Positions 7,641 to 14,456 of a stretch of DNA of 24,038 nt are shown here, one piece after another. Source of the stretch: Solirubrobacterales bacterium (GTDB taxonomy: Bacteria; Actinomycetota; Thermoleophilia; Solirubrobacterales; Solirubrobacteraceae). The first letter of the stretch is position 1. Every line of letters starts with the position of its first letter. The notes below the pieces were generated by a model, which saw only the letters and a program-made list of their open reading frames with translations, was not told the origin of the DNA and made no database searches. The stretch lies in assembly GCA_027314825.1 (NCBI GenBank), contig DAHVAB010000003.1, positions 389-24,426 on the forward strand, given 5' to 3'. Position numbers and translations under genes: made by a program.

Positions 7641-8942
7641 CTACCGTTCGGGATGCGCACGTGCGAACCTCACAAGCGCCCTGCCCTGTTCGGTGAGCAC
7701 GCCGTTGGGCAGTTGCATCGCCCATCCTCCATCGGTGCGCGAATAGACGAGCAGCCCCCGCAGCCAGCCGGCCCGGCGCATCGGCAGGGCGTTGGCGAGG
7801 GCGGCGGCGAGCCGCACGGCGGCAGCCGTGCCGCTCGGCGCATTGGGCCCCGTGCATTCTTCCCCGTGATCGACCGTGAGCGCACACCACCCGATCTCGG
7901 AGATGATGATGTTGTTCTGCCCCGAGGTCATCTGCGACTGCACCACTGGCACCGACTGGATTCCCGCGCTGTCTTCCTGGGCCACGCCCGCCGGCGGCCC
8001 GTAGGGATGGAAGTACCAGCCCTGGATCAGGTTGCGCAGCTGCGGGCGCGCCGCATACATCTTCGGGATCCACCGTTCGCCGCGCGCGGCGACATAGATG
8101 TCCTGCGGCGGGATGCCGGCTCGGGCAGCGGCCGGCAAGAGCCTGGCGATCACCGCTGCGTACTGCGCCGCCGTCGCGTAGCCGTACGGCTCGTTGATCG
8201 GTTCGAAGAGGATCCTGCGCCCCGGGAACATCCTCCGGATGGCCGTGGCGGTCCTCACGAACCCGTGGACGTAGGAGAGGATGGCCTTGCCGCGGGGAAA
8301 GCGAGGGTCGAGGTGGCCCCAGTCGTTGCCGGTATAGCCTCCGTACTCGATCACCACGTCGGGGATCATTCCCTGCGCGATCGCACGGGCGATCCGCCCG
8401 TGGGTCGAGGGCACTTCGCCGGCGCCCAGCTCGTCGCGGTCGAAGGCGACATGGTCGCGCTGGAAGCGGTCCACCGGACCCAGATACCCGACGCTGTTGC
8501 CGTTCAGGCCGAGCCACGGCCCGGAGGGCGGCGGATCGTAGGCGAACCTCCCGTACGGGGTCGCCGCCGACGGCCCGCCCGATTCGAGGACACGTGCCTG
8601 CACGCTGCCGGCGCCCGCCGGGCTGACCGCGACGATGGTCCTCCGGGAGAGAACCCTCACCGATCTGGCCGGACGGGCGCCGAAGTCCACTCGCGCCGAG
8701 CGGGTGAAGCCGGTGCCGTAGATCCTCACCGTGGTGCCGCCGGCGGCCGCGCCGTTGTTCGGGGATATGCGAAGGACGAGAGCCGTGGTGCGGCCGGCCG
8801 GCACCAGCAGCAGCACCGCAATGGTCGCGCCGGCGCCCAGCAGCGCCAAGATCGAGAGTGCCCACAGGACCCTGCGACGCGCTCGGCGCCTGGCCGGTGG
8901 CATCGCGCCGCCAGCAGGCAGCGGGGGTGTGCCCGCGGGCAT
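7641..8942 (-). CDS. Membrane-anchored IPT/TIG-domain glycoside hydrolase (clan A-like)
   Basis: A 433-residue protein with an Arg-rich cytoplasmic start and one membrane segment at about residues 25-47 (VLWALSILALLGAGATIAVL). An IPT/TIG-like beta-sandwich follows at about 55-136 (ISPNNGAAAGGTTVRIYGTGF), then a TIM-barrel glycosidase. In the barrel, FEPINEP puts the acid/base Glu at 251, and IIISEIGW puts the nucleophile Glu at about 349, the spacing of GH5/GH39-type enzymes. The predicted topology places the catalytic domain outside the cell. It may trim or release the polysaccharide, as PslG does for Psl in Pseudomonas, but that is inference. Its ATG overlaps the stop of the upstream coiled-coil gene as TGATG, so translation is coupled. 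It lies 29 bp upstream of the acetyltransferase. Confidence 0.85.
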   Translation of the reverse strand: MPAGTPPLPAGGAMPPARRRARRRVLWALSILALLGAGATIAVLLLVPAGRTTALVLRISPNNGAAAGGTTVRIYGTGFTRSARVDFGARPARSVRVLSRRTIVAVSPAGAGSVQARVLESGGPSAATPYGRFAYDPPPSGPWLGLNGNSVGYLGPVDRFQRDHVAFDRDELGAGEVPSTHGRIARAIAQGMIPDVVIEYGGYTGNDWGHLDPRFPRGKAILSYVHGFVRTATAIRRMFPGRRILFEPINEPYGYATAAQYAAVIARLLPAAARAGIPPQDIYVAARGERWIPKMYAARPQLRNLIQGWYFHPYGPPAGVAQEDSAGIQSVPVVQSQMTSGQNNIIISEIGWCALTVDHGEECTGPNAPSGTAAAVRLAAALANALPMRRAGWLRGLLVYSRTDGGWAMQLPNGVLTEQGRALVRFARAHPER

Positions 8943-10390
8943 CAGTGCTCGGCGGGCGCGTCCACCAGCCCCTGCGCGGGCGCGTCCACCAGCCCCTGCG
9001 CACGCGCGAACCAGCCCAGCAGCATGAGCGCCGGCGCCTCCTCGCCTGCCACGAGCACGCTCTCGCCCTCCGGCGGCGCGACGCCCGCCACCATTGCCAG
9101 AAACGCCCGCTCACCGGCTCGGATCACGGCGTCCGGTCGGGCCGCCGTCGCGTCGGAGCGCGGCTCCGCGGAGGCGGCCGCCCCCTCCCCGTCGGCAGCC
9201 CCCTGGGAGCGCTGCCCGGCGGGCTGGGCCGCAACGACCGAGATGGGCGCGCCATCGCGGACGAGCACGTTGAAGGCGGCGCCGGGCGCACCCTCGATCT
9301 CGTAGGCGACCGTGAAGCTCATTCCTCTCGTCCACTCGCGATCGACCGCCTCCGCGAGCGCGGCGAGCAACAGGCCCGGCCAGACGATCACGCCCGCGTC
9401 GATGAGGTCGGTGAGCGCCACCGGACGCGCGCATGCCGCGAACAGGCCTCTCGCCGCGCGCCTGCTTCCACGCACGCGCACGCCGGCCGGCCGGCGTCCC
9501 TTCGCCCCGCCGCCGGCGAGGCTCGCGAAAGCCGCCGCCTCGCCGCGCAGGCGAAAGGCGCCTGAGGCGCCCTCCACGCCCTGGCCGGAGGTGACGGCCG
9601 CGCTCCCGGCGGCGATCCGCACGCGGAGCTTGCCGCGCTGCGCGATCTCCAGCTCGTAGGCCAGCTCGCCGTCCCAGAGCGATGCGTGAAGCGGGAGCAG
9701 CTCGGCGATCAGATCGGCTGCGAGCCCGGCTGAGCGCCTGGTCGCGATCGCTTCTATCGCCGAGGCGAGCCACCTGCTCCGCTGCGCGGGCTCGGGCGCC
9801 GGCGGCGCGAGACGGGCAAAGACGAGCTCCCGCGGCGGAGCGAGCACCGGCTCGGGCGCCACGGCGTCCTCGACCTCGACGGTCGGCGCCGCACCGTTCG
9901 CCGCAGGCTCGACCTCCACGGTCGGCGCCGCACCGTTCGCCGCAGGCTCGACCTCGACGATCCGCGTCGCACCATTGCTCACAGTCTCCTCGCCGGCCGT
10001 CAGCTGCCGCTGCAGCTCACCCCGCACCTCGGATAGCTCCGGCTCGAAGGCCAGGCGGATGTCGGCGGGCAGCTGGGCCATCTCGTCGAGCACCGCGGCC
10101 AGCACGGCGCAGCTCATCTGAAGGGAGGAGAGCTCGACTTCGGCCCGCTCCCGGAACTCGCGTGCGCCGGCGAGCTCACCGGCGAGCTCCGCAAGCTGCG
10201 GCTCGTAGGCGTCCTGACGGCCGCGCAGCGCCTCGACCTCCTCGCGCAGCGTCTGGAGGGCCTGCAGCAGATCGCCCTCCTGCACCGGCTGCAGCACGGC
10301 CGTGCCATGCCCGTTCGGATCCTCCCGCGCGGGCTCCTGCCCAGGCTCCTGGCGCCCCTCGCGGGTCGACCCCACGGGGGGTGTGCTCAT
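8942..10390 (-). CDS. Coiled-coil protein of unknown function with two possible SCP2-like modules
   Basis: I do not recognise this 482-residue protein with certainty. Residues 1-35 are polar and low complexity. About 35-130 is a predicted coiled coil (LLQALQTLREEVEALRGRQD). About 135-175 is a linker with three copies of VEVEPAANGAAPT. The rest is two alpha/beta stretches: YELEIAQRGKLRVRIAAG to FRLRGEAAAFASLAGG, and FTVAYEIEGAPGAAFNVLVR to VIRAGERAFLAMVAGV. Both follow the strand-strand-helix pattern of SCP2 lipid-carrier domains, but the similarity is by eye and weak. No signal peptide or TM segment is seen. The ATG at 10390 has GAGAGG just upstream; the longer open frame lacks a good start. 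It is divergent from the phosphatase gene and coupled to the glycosidase gene, so it may support polymer handling at the membrane. Confidence 0.7.
   Translation of the reverse strand: MSTPPVGSTREGRQEPGQEPAREDPNGHGTAVLQPVQEGDLLQALQTLREEVEALRGRQDAYEPQLAELAGELAGAREFRERAEVELSSLQMSCAVLAAVLDEMAQLPADIRLAFEPELSEVRGELQRQLTAGEETVSNGATRIVEVEPAANGAAPTVEVEPAANGAAPTVEVEDAVAPEPVLAPPRELVFARLAPPAPEPAQRSRWLASAIEAIATRRSAGLAADLIAELLPLHASLWDGELAYELEIAQRGKLRVRIAAGSAAVTSGQGVEGASGAFRLRGEAAAFASLAGGGAKGRRPAGVRVRGSRRAARGLFAACARPVALTDLIDAGVIVWPGLLLAALAEAVDREWTRGMSFTVAYEIEGAPGAAFNVLVRDGAPISVVAAQPAGQRSQGAADGEGAAASAEPRSDATAARPDAVIRAGERAFLAMVAGVAPPEGESVLVAGEEAPALMLLGWFARAQGLVDAPAQGLVDAPAEH
8954..9001. repeat. Perfect 24-bp tandem duplication at the 3' end of the coiled-coil gene
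   Basis: Two identical 24-bp copies (8954-8977 and 8978-9001) encode AQGLVDAP twice, just before the C-terminal AEH. The in-frame period leaves the protein end intact. The perfect identity suggests a recent event. Confidence 0.9.
9870..9986. repeat. 39-bp repeat, three copies, in the linker of the coiled-coil gene
   Basis: Copies begin at 9870, 9909 and 9948. The first two are nearly identical and the third is diverged. Each is 13 codons (VEVEPAANGAAPT on the minus strand). They form the acidic/Ala-rich hinge between the coiled coil and the globular part. Confidence 0.88.
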
Positions 10391-10505
10391 CGCCTCTCGC
10401 GCCTGCATCGGGATAGGTAAGCACACCTGCTCGCAGGGCAACGTCCATCCGGCACCGACACAGCTGCGACCGCCGTCGACCGCGCGCCATAACGTTCTAG
10501 CTGCG
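10391..10505. promoter_or_regulatory. Divergent intergenic region between the coiled-coil and phosphatase genes
   Basis: These 115 bases must hold promoters in both directions. On the plus strand TAACGT (10490-10495) lies 10 nt before the TTG start and could be a -10 box giving a very short leader. On the minus strand only the GAGAGG ribosome binding site is clear. I see no convincing -35 box for either gene. Confidence 0.3.
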
Positions 10506-11279
10506 TTGATCGACCTGCACTGCCACCTGCTCCCCGGGATCGACGACGGCCCGCCGACCGTCGAGGCGGCCGTCGCGCTGGCACGCGCAGCCGAGCGGGC
10601 CGGCACCCGCACGATGGTGGCGACTCCGCATGTGAGCTGGCGCTACCAGAACGAGTCGACCGACCGCGCAGCGCTGATCGAGAGGCTGCAGGGCAGCCTC
10701 CAGGCCGCCGGCGTGGAGTTGGAGGTGCGAGCGGGGGCGGAGGTCGCGGCGACCCGTGTGGCCGAGATCGAGCCGGACGCGATCGCGCGGCTGACGCTCG
10801 GCGACGGCCCATGGCTGCTCCTGGAGCCCCCGTTCACGCCGATGGCGACCGGCTTCGACGCGATCGCCTACGAGCTGATGCGCCAGGGACACCAGATCGT
10901 GATCGCCCACCCGGAGCGCTGCGCGGGCCTGCAGCGCGAGCCGGAGATGCTGGCCGGACTCGTGCGCTCGGGCGCGCTCACGTCGATCACGGCCGGCTCG
11001 CTGGTCGGCCGCTTCGGCGAGCCGGTCAGACGGTTCGCGATGCGTCTGCTGGAGGAGGGCCTCGTGCACAACGTCGCCTCCGACGCGCACGATGAGAGCC
11101 AGCGCCCGCCGGGGATGGCCGCCGAGATCGAGCGGGCCGGCCTGGGAGCGCTGCGCGAATGGCTGACCGAGCTGGTGCCGGGCGCGATCCTCTCAGGCGA
11201 TCCGATCCCTGCGCGTCCGGACGTGCCGGTGGGCGGTCATGGCCGCCGCGGGCTGCTCACCCGGCTGCGACGGAGCTGA
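10506..11279 (+). CDS. CpsB/YwqE-type PHP-domain protein tyrosine phosphatase
   Basis: A 257-residue manganese-dependent phosphatase of the PHP superfamily. In Gram-positive bacteria such enzymes dephosphorylate the bacterial tyrosine kinase that controls capsule or EPS synthesis. The metal-binding motifs are plain: IDLHCHLLPGIDDG at residues 2-15, VATPHVS, IVIAHPERC and NVASDAHD near the C-terminus. The length matches the family. The start is TTG at 10506, because the metal motif begins one residue later and the upstream open frame is not conserved. No BY-kinase gene is seen in this window, so the partner must be encoded elsewhere, or the protein acts on something else. Confidence 0.9.
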   Translation: MIDLHCHLLPGIDDGPPTVEAAVALARAAERAGTRTMVATPHVSWRYQNESTDRAALIERLQGSLQAAGVELEVRAGAEVAATRVAEIEPDAIARLTLGDGPWLLLEPPFTPMATGFDAIAYELMRQGHQIVIAHPERCAGLQREPEMLAGLVRSGALTSITAGSLVGRFGEPVRRFAMRLLEEGLVHNVASDAHDESQRPPGMAAEIERAGLGALREWLTELVPGAILSGDPIPARPDVPVGGHGRRGLLTRLRRS

Positions 11280-11307
11280 GCGGCGGAGTCGCTCTTGCGC
11301 GCTGCGC

Positions 11308-11398
11308 ACCGCCCGGGTCGACCGCCCGGGTCGACCGCCCGGGTTGACCGCCCGGGTTGACCGCCCGGGTCGACCGCGCGGGTCGACCGCGCGGGTCA
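11308..11398. repeat. Seven tandem 13-bp repeats upstream of ATPase 1
   Basis: Units of ACCGCCCGGGTCG start at 11308 and every 13 bp to 11386. Units 3 and 4 have TTG at the end, and units 6 and 7 have GCGCGGG in place of GCCCGGG. Each holds the palindrome CCCGGG and forms GTCGAC at most junctions, so the array can fold into many hairpins. It lies 28 bp past the phosphatase stop. Its 12-mer CGCCCGGGTTGA recurs in the repeat at 23588-23635. Confidence 0.93.
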
Positions 11399-11402
11399 CG
11401 CG

Positions 11403-11482
11403 TTTCGTACGGCAGTCCAAGCGCATTCCGTATGGCAGCGCACGCGCATTCCGTATGGTAGGGTCGCGGCGTTCTGTATGAT
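11403..11482 (+). repeat. Four 23-bp iteron-like repeats ending in a -10 box
   Basis: The core TTCCGTATGG(C/T)AG recurs at 11403, 11426, 11449 and 11472 with an exact 23-bp period. The outer copies are diverged (TTTCGTACGGCAG and TTCTGTATGATAG). The spacers between cores are not conserved, unlike a simple minisatellite. That suggests binding sites on the same face of the helix, roughly every two turns. The last copy contains the likely -10 box of ATPase 1. Confidence 0.8.
11477..11482 (+). promoter_or_regulatory. -10 box TATGAT for a leaderless ATPase 1 transcript
   Basis: TATGAT ends six bases before the ATG at 11489, so transcription would begin at or next to the A of ATG. Actinobacterial leaderless genes show this spacing. 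No ribosome binding site is present, and no good -35 box is seen; the repeats occupy that place. Confidence 0.55.
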
Positions 11483-11488
11483 AGACGC

Positions 11489-12733
11489 ATGCTGGTCAGC
11501 CGCTCAATCGAGAATCGCTACCGCGAGACGGTCGCAGGCCGACGCGTCACCGTCGTGGCGGGCCCGCGCCAGGCCGGCAAGACGACGCTCGTGCGCAGCC
11601 AGTTGCCGCTCACCGGCGGCGTGATCCGTAACCTCGACGAGCAGGGACTGCTGGCGGCCGCGCTGGCCGATCCCGCCGGCTTCGTGGCGATGGGAGAGAG
11701 GCCGCTGGTGATCGACGAGGTTCAACGGGCAGGCGAGCCGCTCGTGCGGGCGATCAAGGTCGCGGTCGACGAGGACCGATCGCCCGGCCAGTTCGTCTTG
11801 ACGGGTTCGTCGAACTTCCTCACCGTCCCAACGATCTCGGAGTCGCTGGCTGGCCGAGCGGGATTCGTGGAGGTGTGGCCCTTCACTCAGGGCGAGCTGG
11901 CCGGCGTCAGCGAGCGTTTCGTAGACCTGTTATTCGCCGGCCCCGCATCCCTGGCCCGGCTCAGGCCGGTCGCGCTCGAGAGGCAGGACCTGTTGCAGAG
12001 GATCTGCGCCGGCGGATACCCGGAGGTCCACCGTCTGCCGGTCAGGCAGCGCTCAGGCTGGTTTCGCGACTACGTGCGCGCCACGATCGAGCGCGACATC
12101 GTCGAGATGTCCGGCATCAGGAAGGTGGCGGAGCTCCGAGAGCTTCTGCGTCTCATCGCCGCGAGATCGGGCGGGGAGCTCGTGATGGAGGGCCTGATCC
12201 GCGACTCCACGCTGGAGCGCCAGGCCGTCTACGACCACAGATCGTGGCTGGAGACGATCCACCTCGTATCGCGGCTGCCCGCCTGGTCACGCAACCTCAC
12301 CGCGCGGGTGAAGCGGCGCCCAAAGGTGTTCCTGGCCGACTCCGGGCTCGCCGCGTGGCTTGTCGGCAGGACGCCGGCGGCGCTCGAAGACCCCGCCGAC
12401 CCGGCGACGGGCCGGCTGGTCGAGACGTTCGTCTTCGGTGAGCTGCGCCGCCAGCTGACCTGGTCGCAGACGGAGGCGAGCATCTTCCACTGGCAGAACC
12501 GTGACGGCGCGGAGATCGACTTCGTGCTGGAGGCTCGCGACGGTCGGCTCGTCGCCCTGGAGGTGAAGACGGGACGGACGCCGCGGCCCGAGTGGTTTCG
12601 ATGGCTCGCCCGGATGCGGGACGCCGTGGGAGAGCCGTTCAGTGCCGGCGTCGTCCTCTACGGCGGCACCGAGACCCTGCCCTTCGGGGAGCGCCTGATG
12701 GCGATGCCGATCTCGGCCCTGTGGGGCGGCTGA
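11489..12733 (+). CDS. AAA_14/DUF4143 ATPase with intact nuclease-like C-terminus (ATPase 1)
   Basis: A 414-residue P-loop ATPase. Walker A is GPRQAGKTT (25-33, Lys31). Walker B is PLVIDEVQRAG (Asp76, Glu77). FVLTGSSNF is a sensor-1-like strand. The DUF4143 part follows, with LLQRICAGGYPEVHRLP and WFRDYVRATIERDIVEMSGI. The C-terminus has GAEIDFVLEARDGRLVALEVKTG-type spacing, where Asp, Glu and Lys match the PD-(D/E)XK nuclease fold. The family is very widespread and has no settled function. It is not a polysaccharide gene. The gene has no leader and is flanked upstream by 13-bp and 23-bp arrays and downstream by a 30-bp array that begins inside its last codons. The context suggests an inserted, self-regulated module. 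Confidence 0.9.
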   Translation: MLVSRSIENRYRETVAGRRVTVVAGPRQAGKTTLVRSQLPLTGGVIRNLDEQGLLAAALADPAGFVAMGERPLVIDEVQRAGEPLVRAIKVAVDEDRSPGQFVLTGSSNFLTVPTISESLAGRAGFVEVWPFTQGELAGVSERFVDLLFAGPASLARLRPVALERQDLLQRICAGGYPEVHRLPVRQRSGWFRDYVRATIERDIVEMSGIRKVAELRELLRLIAARSGGELVMEGLIRDSTLERQAVYDHRSWLETIHLVSRLPAWSRNLTARVKRRPKVFLADSGLAAWLVGRTPAALEDPADPATGRLVETFVFGELRRQLTWSQTEASIFHWQNRDGAEIDFVLEARDGRLVALEVKTGRTPRPEWFRWLARMRDAVGEPFSAGVVLYGGTETLPFGERLMAMPISALWGG

Positions 12734-12866
12734 GCAACCTCGGCTCGGTTGTGGGACGGCTGAGCAACCTCGCCTCGGCTGGGGGGCGGCTGAGCAACCT
12801 CGGCTCGGTTGTGGGGGCGGCCGAGCAACCTCGCCTCGGCTGGGGGGGGGGCGGCCGAGCAGGCGC
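12721..12866. repeat. 30-bp tandem repeat (about 4.5 copies) over the 3' end of ATPase 1
   Basis: Units start at 12721, 12751, 12781, 12811 and 12842. The core is CGGCTGAGCAACCTCGGCTC. The first unit contains the last codons and TGA of ATPase 1. Later units carry CCGAGC in place of CTGAGC and growing G-runs, up to ten Gs at 12842-12851. Alternate units share GTT or GCT ends, so an older 60-bp unit is possible. Confidence 0.9.
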
Positions 12867-12878
12867 CGAGACGCACGC

Positions 12879-12965
12879 TCACGCGAGCTTCGTGATGGCG
12901 ACCACGATCCCGACCAATACGAAGACCACGATCGCCAGCTGCATCCAGAACCACATGGGCGACAT
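12879..12965 (-). CDS. 28-residue single-TM microprotein
   Basis: A very short ORF with ATG at 12965 and TGA at 12879. The peptide begins MSPMWFWMQLAIVVF and continues as an unbroken hydrophobic helix (VLVGIVVAI) to a TKLA end. Nearly all its length is one membrane-spanning segment with an aromatic belt (Trp5, Phe6, Trp7) at one side and a single Lys at the other. GAGAG lies four bases upstream of the ATG. In random GC-rich DNA such a Val/Ile-rich run is unlikely, and the DNA here is less GC-rich than its surroundings. It is divergent from the secreted glycosidase. I do not recognise the family; it could assist a membrane complex. It could still be a chance ORF. Confidence 0.5.
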   Translation of the reverse strand: MSPMWFWMQLAIVVFVLVGIVVAITKLA

Positions 12966-13000
12966 GGGCTCTCAGCCTACAGTCCGACGCCGGGGCGTGG

Positions 13001-13006
13001 CATAGT
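13001..13006 (+). promoter_or_regulatory. Possible -10 box for the secreted glycosidase
   Basis: CATAGT ends eight bases before the GTG start at 13015. Transcription would then begin one or two bases before the start codon. No ribosome binding site is seen, which fits a leaderless or nearly leaderless message. No -35 box is evident. Confidence 0.3.
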
Positions 13007-13014
13007 AACGAGCC

Positions 13015-14325
13015 GTGACCACGGCAAGACGGAGATTCTCGCTCGCCGCGACGCTCGCCGCGACGCTGCTCGCGTGCCTGCTCGCAGGCGCCGTGGCGGC
13101 CGGCGCGGCACAGGCGGCGCCGATCGGCGGGATCGATATCGGCACGGTCGACGGGCACACATCCCTCAGCGCGCTCGACCGCGACGTGAAGGCCGCCGGG
13201 CAGCTGCGCGCCAAGCTCGTGCGCGTGGAATTCCCGTGGTCGGCCTTCGAACCGAACAGGCGCGGCAAGCTCGACAGCGCGGCCGTCAAGGCGGCCGACC
13301 GCCTGGTCAAGGACGCCGCCGCGGCCCACGTCAAGATCGTCGCGCTCACGGAGAGCACGCCCTGCTGGGCGACCTCGGCTCCGCCGAAGCTGCGGAGCGG
13401 GTGCAAGCTCGGGAGCGGCGGGGTCGCGAACGCGTGGCCGCCGCGCAAGGCATCCGACTACGGCGCCTTCGTAGGCTGGCTGGCCAAGCGCTACGGGCGC
13501 CAGCTCGCCGCGATCGAAGTGTGGAACGAGCCCGACCAGATAAACCAGGACTACCTGCGCGGGAAGAACAAGCCGCTGGAGTACGCGAAGCTGCTCCGCG
13601 CCGCCTACCCGGCGATCAAGCACGCGGACCGGCACGTGAAGGTGCTGGCCGGCTCGCTGGTCGGCTCCAACGGCGTCTTCATGGAAGACCTGTACAAGGA
13701 CGGGATCAAGGGGTATTACGACGGGGTCGCGGTCCACTTCTACACGCTCACCCTCGGCGCGCTGCACTACTTCCACCACGTCCAGGTCAAGAACCACGAC
13801 CACAAGCCGCTCTGGCTCGATGAGGTCGGCTGGTCGAGCTGCTGGCCGCGCTACAAGATCGAGCAGGAACAGGGCTGCGTGACCAAGCAGGTGCAGGCGC
13901 GCAACCTCGAAGACCTCTTCCATCAGCTGGCCCGCACCCGCTACGTCGCCGCGATCCTGCCGTACACGCTGCAGGACGGGTTCAAAGAAGAATTCGGGGT
14001 GCTGAGCGCCAGCGGCGCCCGCAAGCCGTCGTTTCATGCCCTCTCAAAGGTCCTGCGCTCGCCGTTCGGGCGGCCGAGCCCCGTCAAGCTGAGCCTGAAG
14101 GCCGGGCACGGCCGCGTGGTGGCCAGCGGCTCCGGCCCGGTCGGCGACTACATGAAGCTCGAAGCCTTCGAGCATGGCTCCCTGCGCTATCACGCGCTGT
14201 TCACGCTCAACCGCTTCAACCGCTATTCGATCAAGCTGCCCAGGGCGCTCGGCACGCACGGGCTGAGAGTGCGCGTCTACCAGTACTGGCTCGGCCGCAA
14301 AGCCGACGCGCAGCGCAGCATCTGA
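13015..14325 (+). CDS. Secreted clan-A glycoside hydrolase (PslG/GH39-like)
   Basis: A 436-residue exported glycosidase. Residues 1-35 form a signal peptide: TTARRRF, a hydrophobic Ala/Leu core, then an AQA-A type cleavage site. The TIM barrel follows. LVRVEFPWSAFEP is an early strand. IEVWNEPD holds the acid/base Glu172, and PLWLDEVGWSS the nucleophile Glu270. After about residue 350 there is a small beta-rich C-terminal region. The arrangement resembles cellulase-fold enzymes including PslG, which cuts exopolysaccharide in the periplasm and aids chain release. It starts with GTG. Together with the anchored glycosidase at 7641-8942 it gives the locus two extracytoplasmic hydrolases with different domain plans. 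The exact GH family is uncertain. Confidence 0.88.
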   Translation: MTTARRRFSLAATLAATLLACLLAGAVAAGAAQAAPIGGIDIGTVDGHTSLSALDRDVKAAGQLRAKLVRVEFPWSAFEPNRRGKLDSAAVKAADRLVKDAAAAHVKIVALTESTPCWATSAPPKLRSGCKLGSGGVANAWPPRKASDYGAFVGWLAKRYGRQLAAIEVWNEPDQINQDYLRGKNKPLEYAKLLRAAYPAIKHADRHVKVLAGSLVGSNGVFMEDLYKDGIKGYYDGVAVHFYTLTLGALHYFHHVQVKNHDHKPLWLDEVGWSSCWPRYKIEQEQGCVTKQVQARNLEDLFHQLARTRYVAAILPYTLQDGFKEEFGVLSASGARKPSFHALSKVLRSPFGRPSPVKLSLKAGHGRVVASGSGPVGDYMKLEAFEHGSLRYHALFTLNRFNRYSIKLPRALGTHGLRVRVYQYWLGRKADAQRSI

Positions 14326-14409
14326 GGCTCGCCGACGGCGGAGGCGGAGGCGAGTGCCTTCAACCGGTGGGCGGATCGGCTGGCGGCGACGCCCCATCGA
14401 CGGGATGAG

Positions 14410-14438
14410 GTGACATCATCTGCGTCAGCTTCCATAAA
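14410..14438 (+). promoter_or_regulatory. Promoter for ATPase 2
   Basis: GTGACA (14410-14415) and CATAAA (14433-14438) are separated by exactly 17 bases and match the -35 and -10 consensus at five and four of six positions. Transcription would begin near 14445, about eight bases before the ATG. The -10 box lies in the left arm of the palindrome at 14432-14456. Confidence 0.5.
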
Positions 14439-14456
14439 AGAGGGGGTCTTTTATGG
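14432..14456. promoter_or_regulatory. Perfect 10-bp palindrome over the -10 box and start codon of ATPase 2
   Basis: CCATAAAAGA and TCTTTTATGG are exact inverted copies separated by GGGGG. The ATG at 14453 lies in the right arm, the G-run is the only ribosome-binding-like element, and the left arm holds the -10 box. If transcription starts near 14445 the left arm is not in the RNA. In that case the palindrome is better read as a DNA operator than as an RNA hairpin. Its AT-rich arms stand out strongly in this GC-rich DNA. Confidence 0.75.

Noticed and set aside
7612..9114. The acetyltransferase frame stays open for about 500 more codons upstream, as if it were a 658-residue protein
   Set aside because: The upstream part is Arg/Gly-rich with no fold and lies across the glycoside hydrolase gene, whose frame has clear motifs. 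It is a GC-rich shadow frame.
10391..10612. N-terminal extension of the coiled-coil protein to 10612
   Set aside because: It would overlap the phosphatase start on the other strand and has no ribosome binding site. ATG 10390 has GAGAGG.
11308..11482. CRISPR array or replication origin
   Set aside because: Repeat units are too short and contiguous for CRISPR, and no cas, dnaA or parAB gene or AT-rich unwinding region is nearby.
12658..14037. Long open frame on the minus strand opposite the secreted glycosidase
   Set aside because: The plus-strand product has a signal peptide and both catalytic Glu motifs. The minus frame has no recognisable motif and crosses the 30-bp array.
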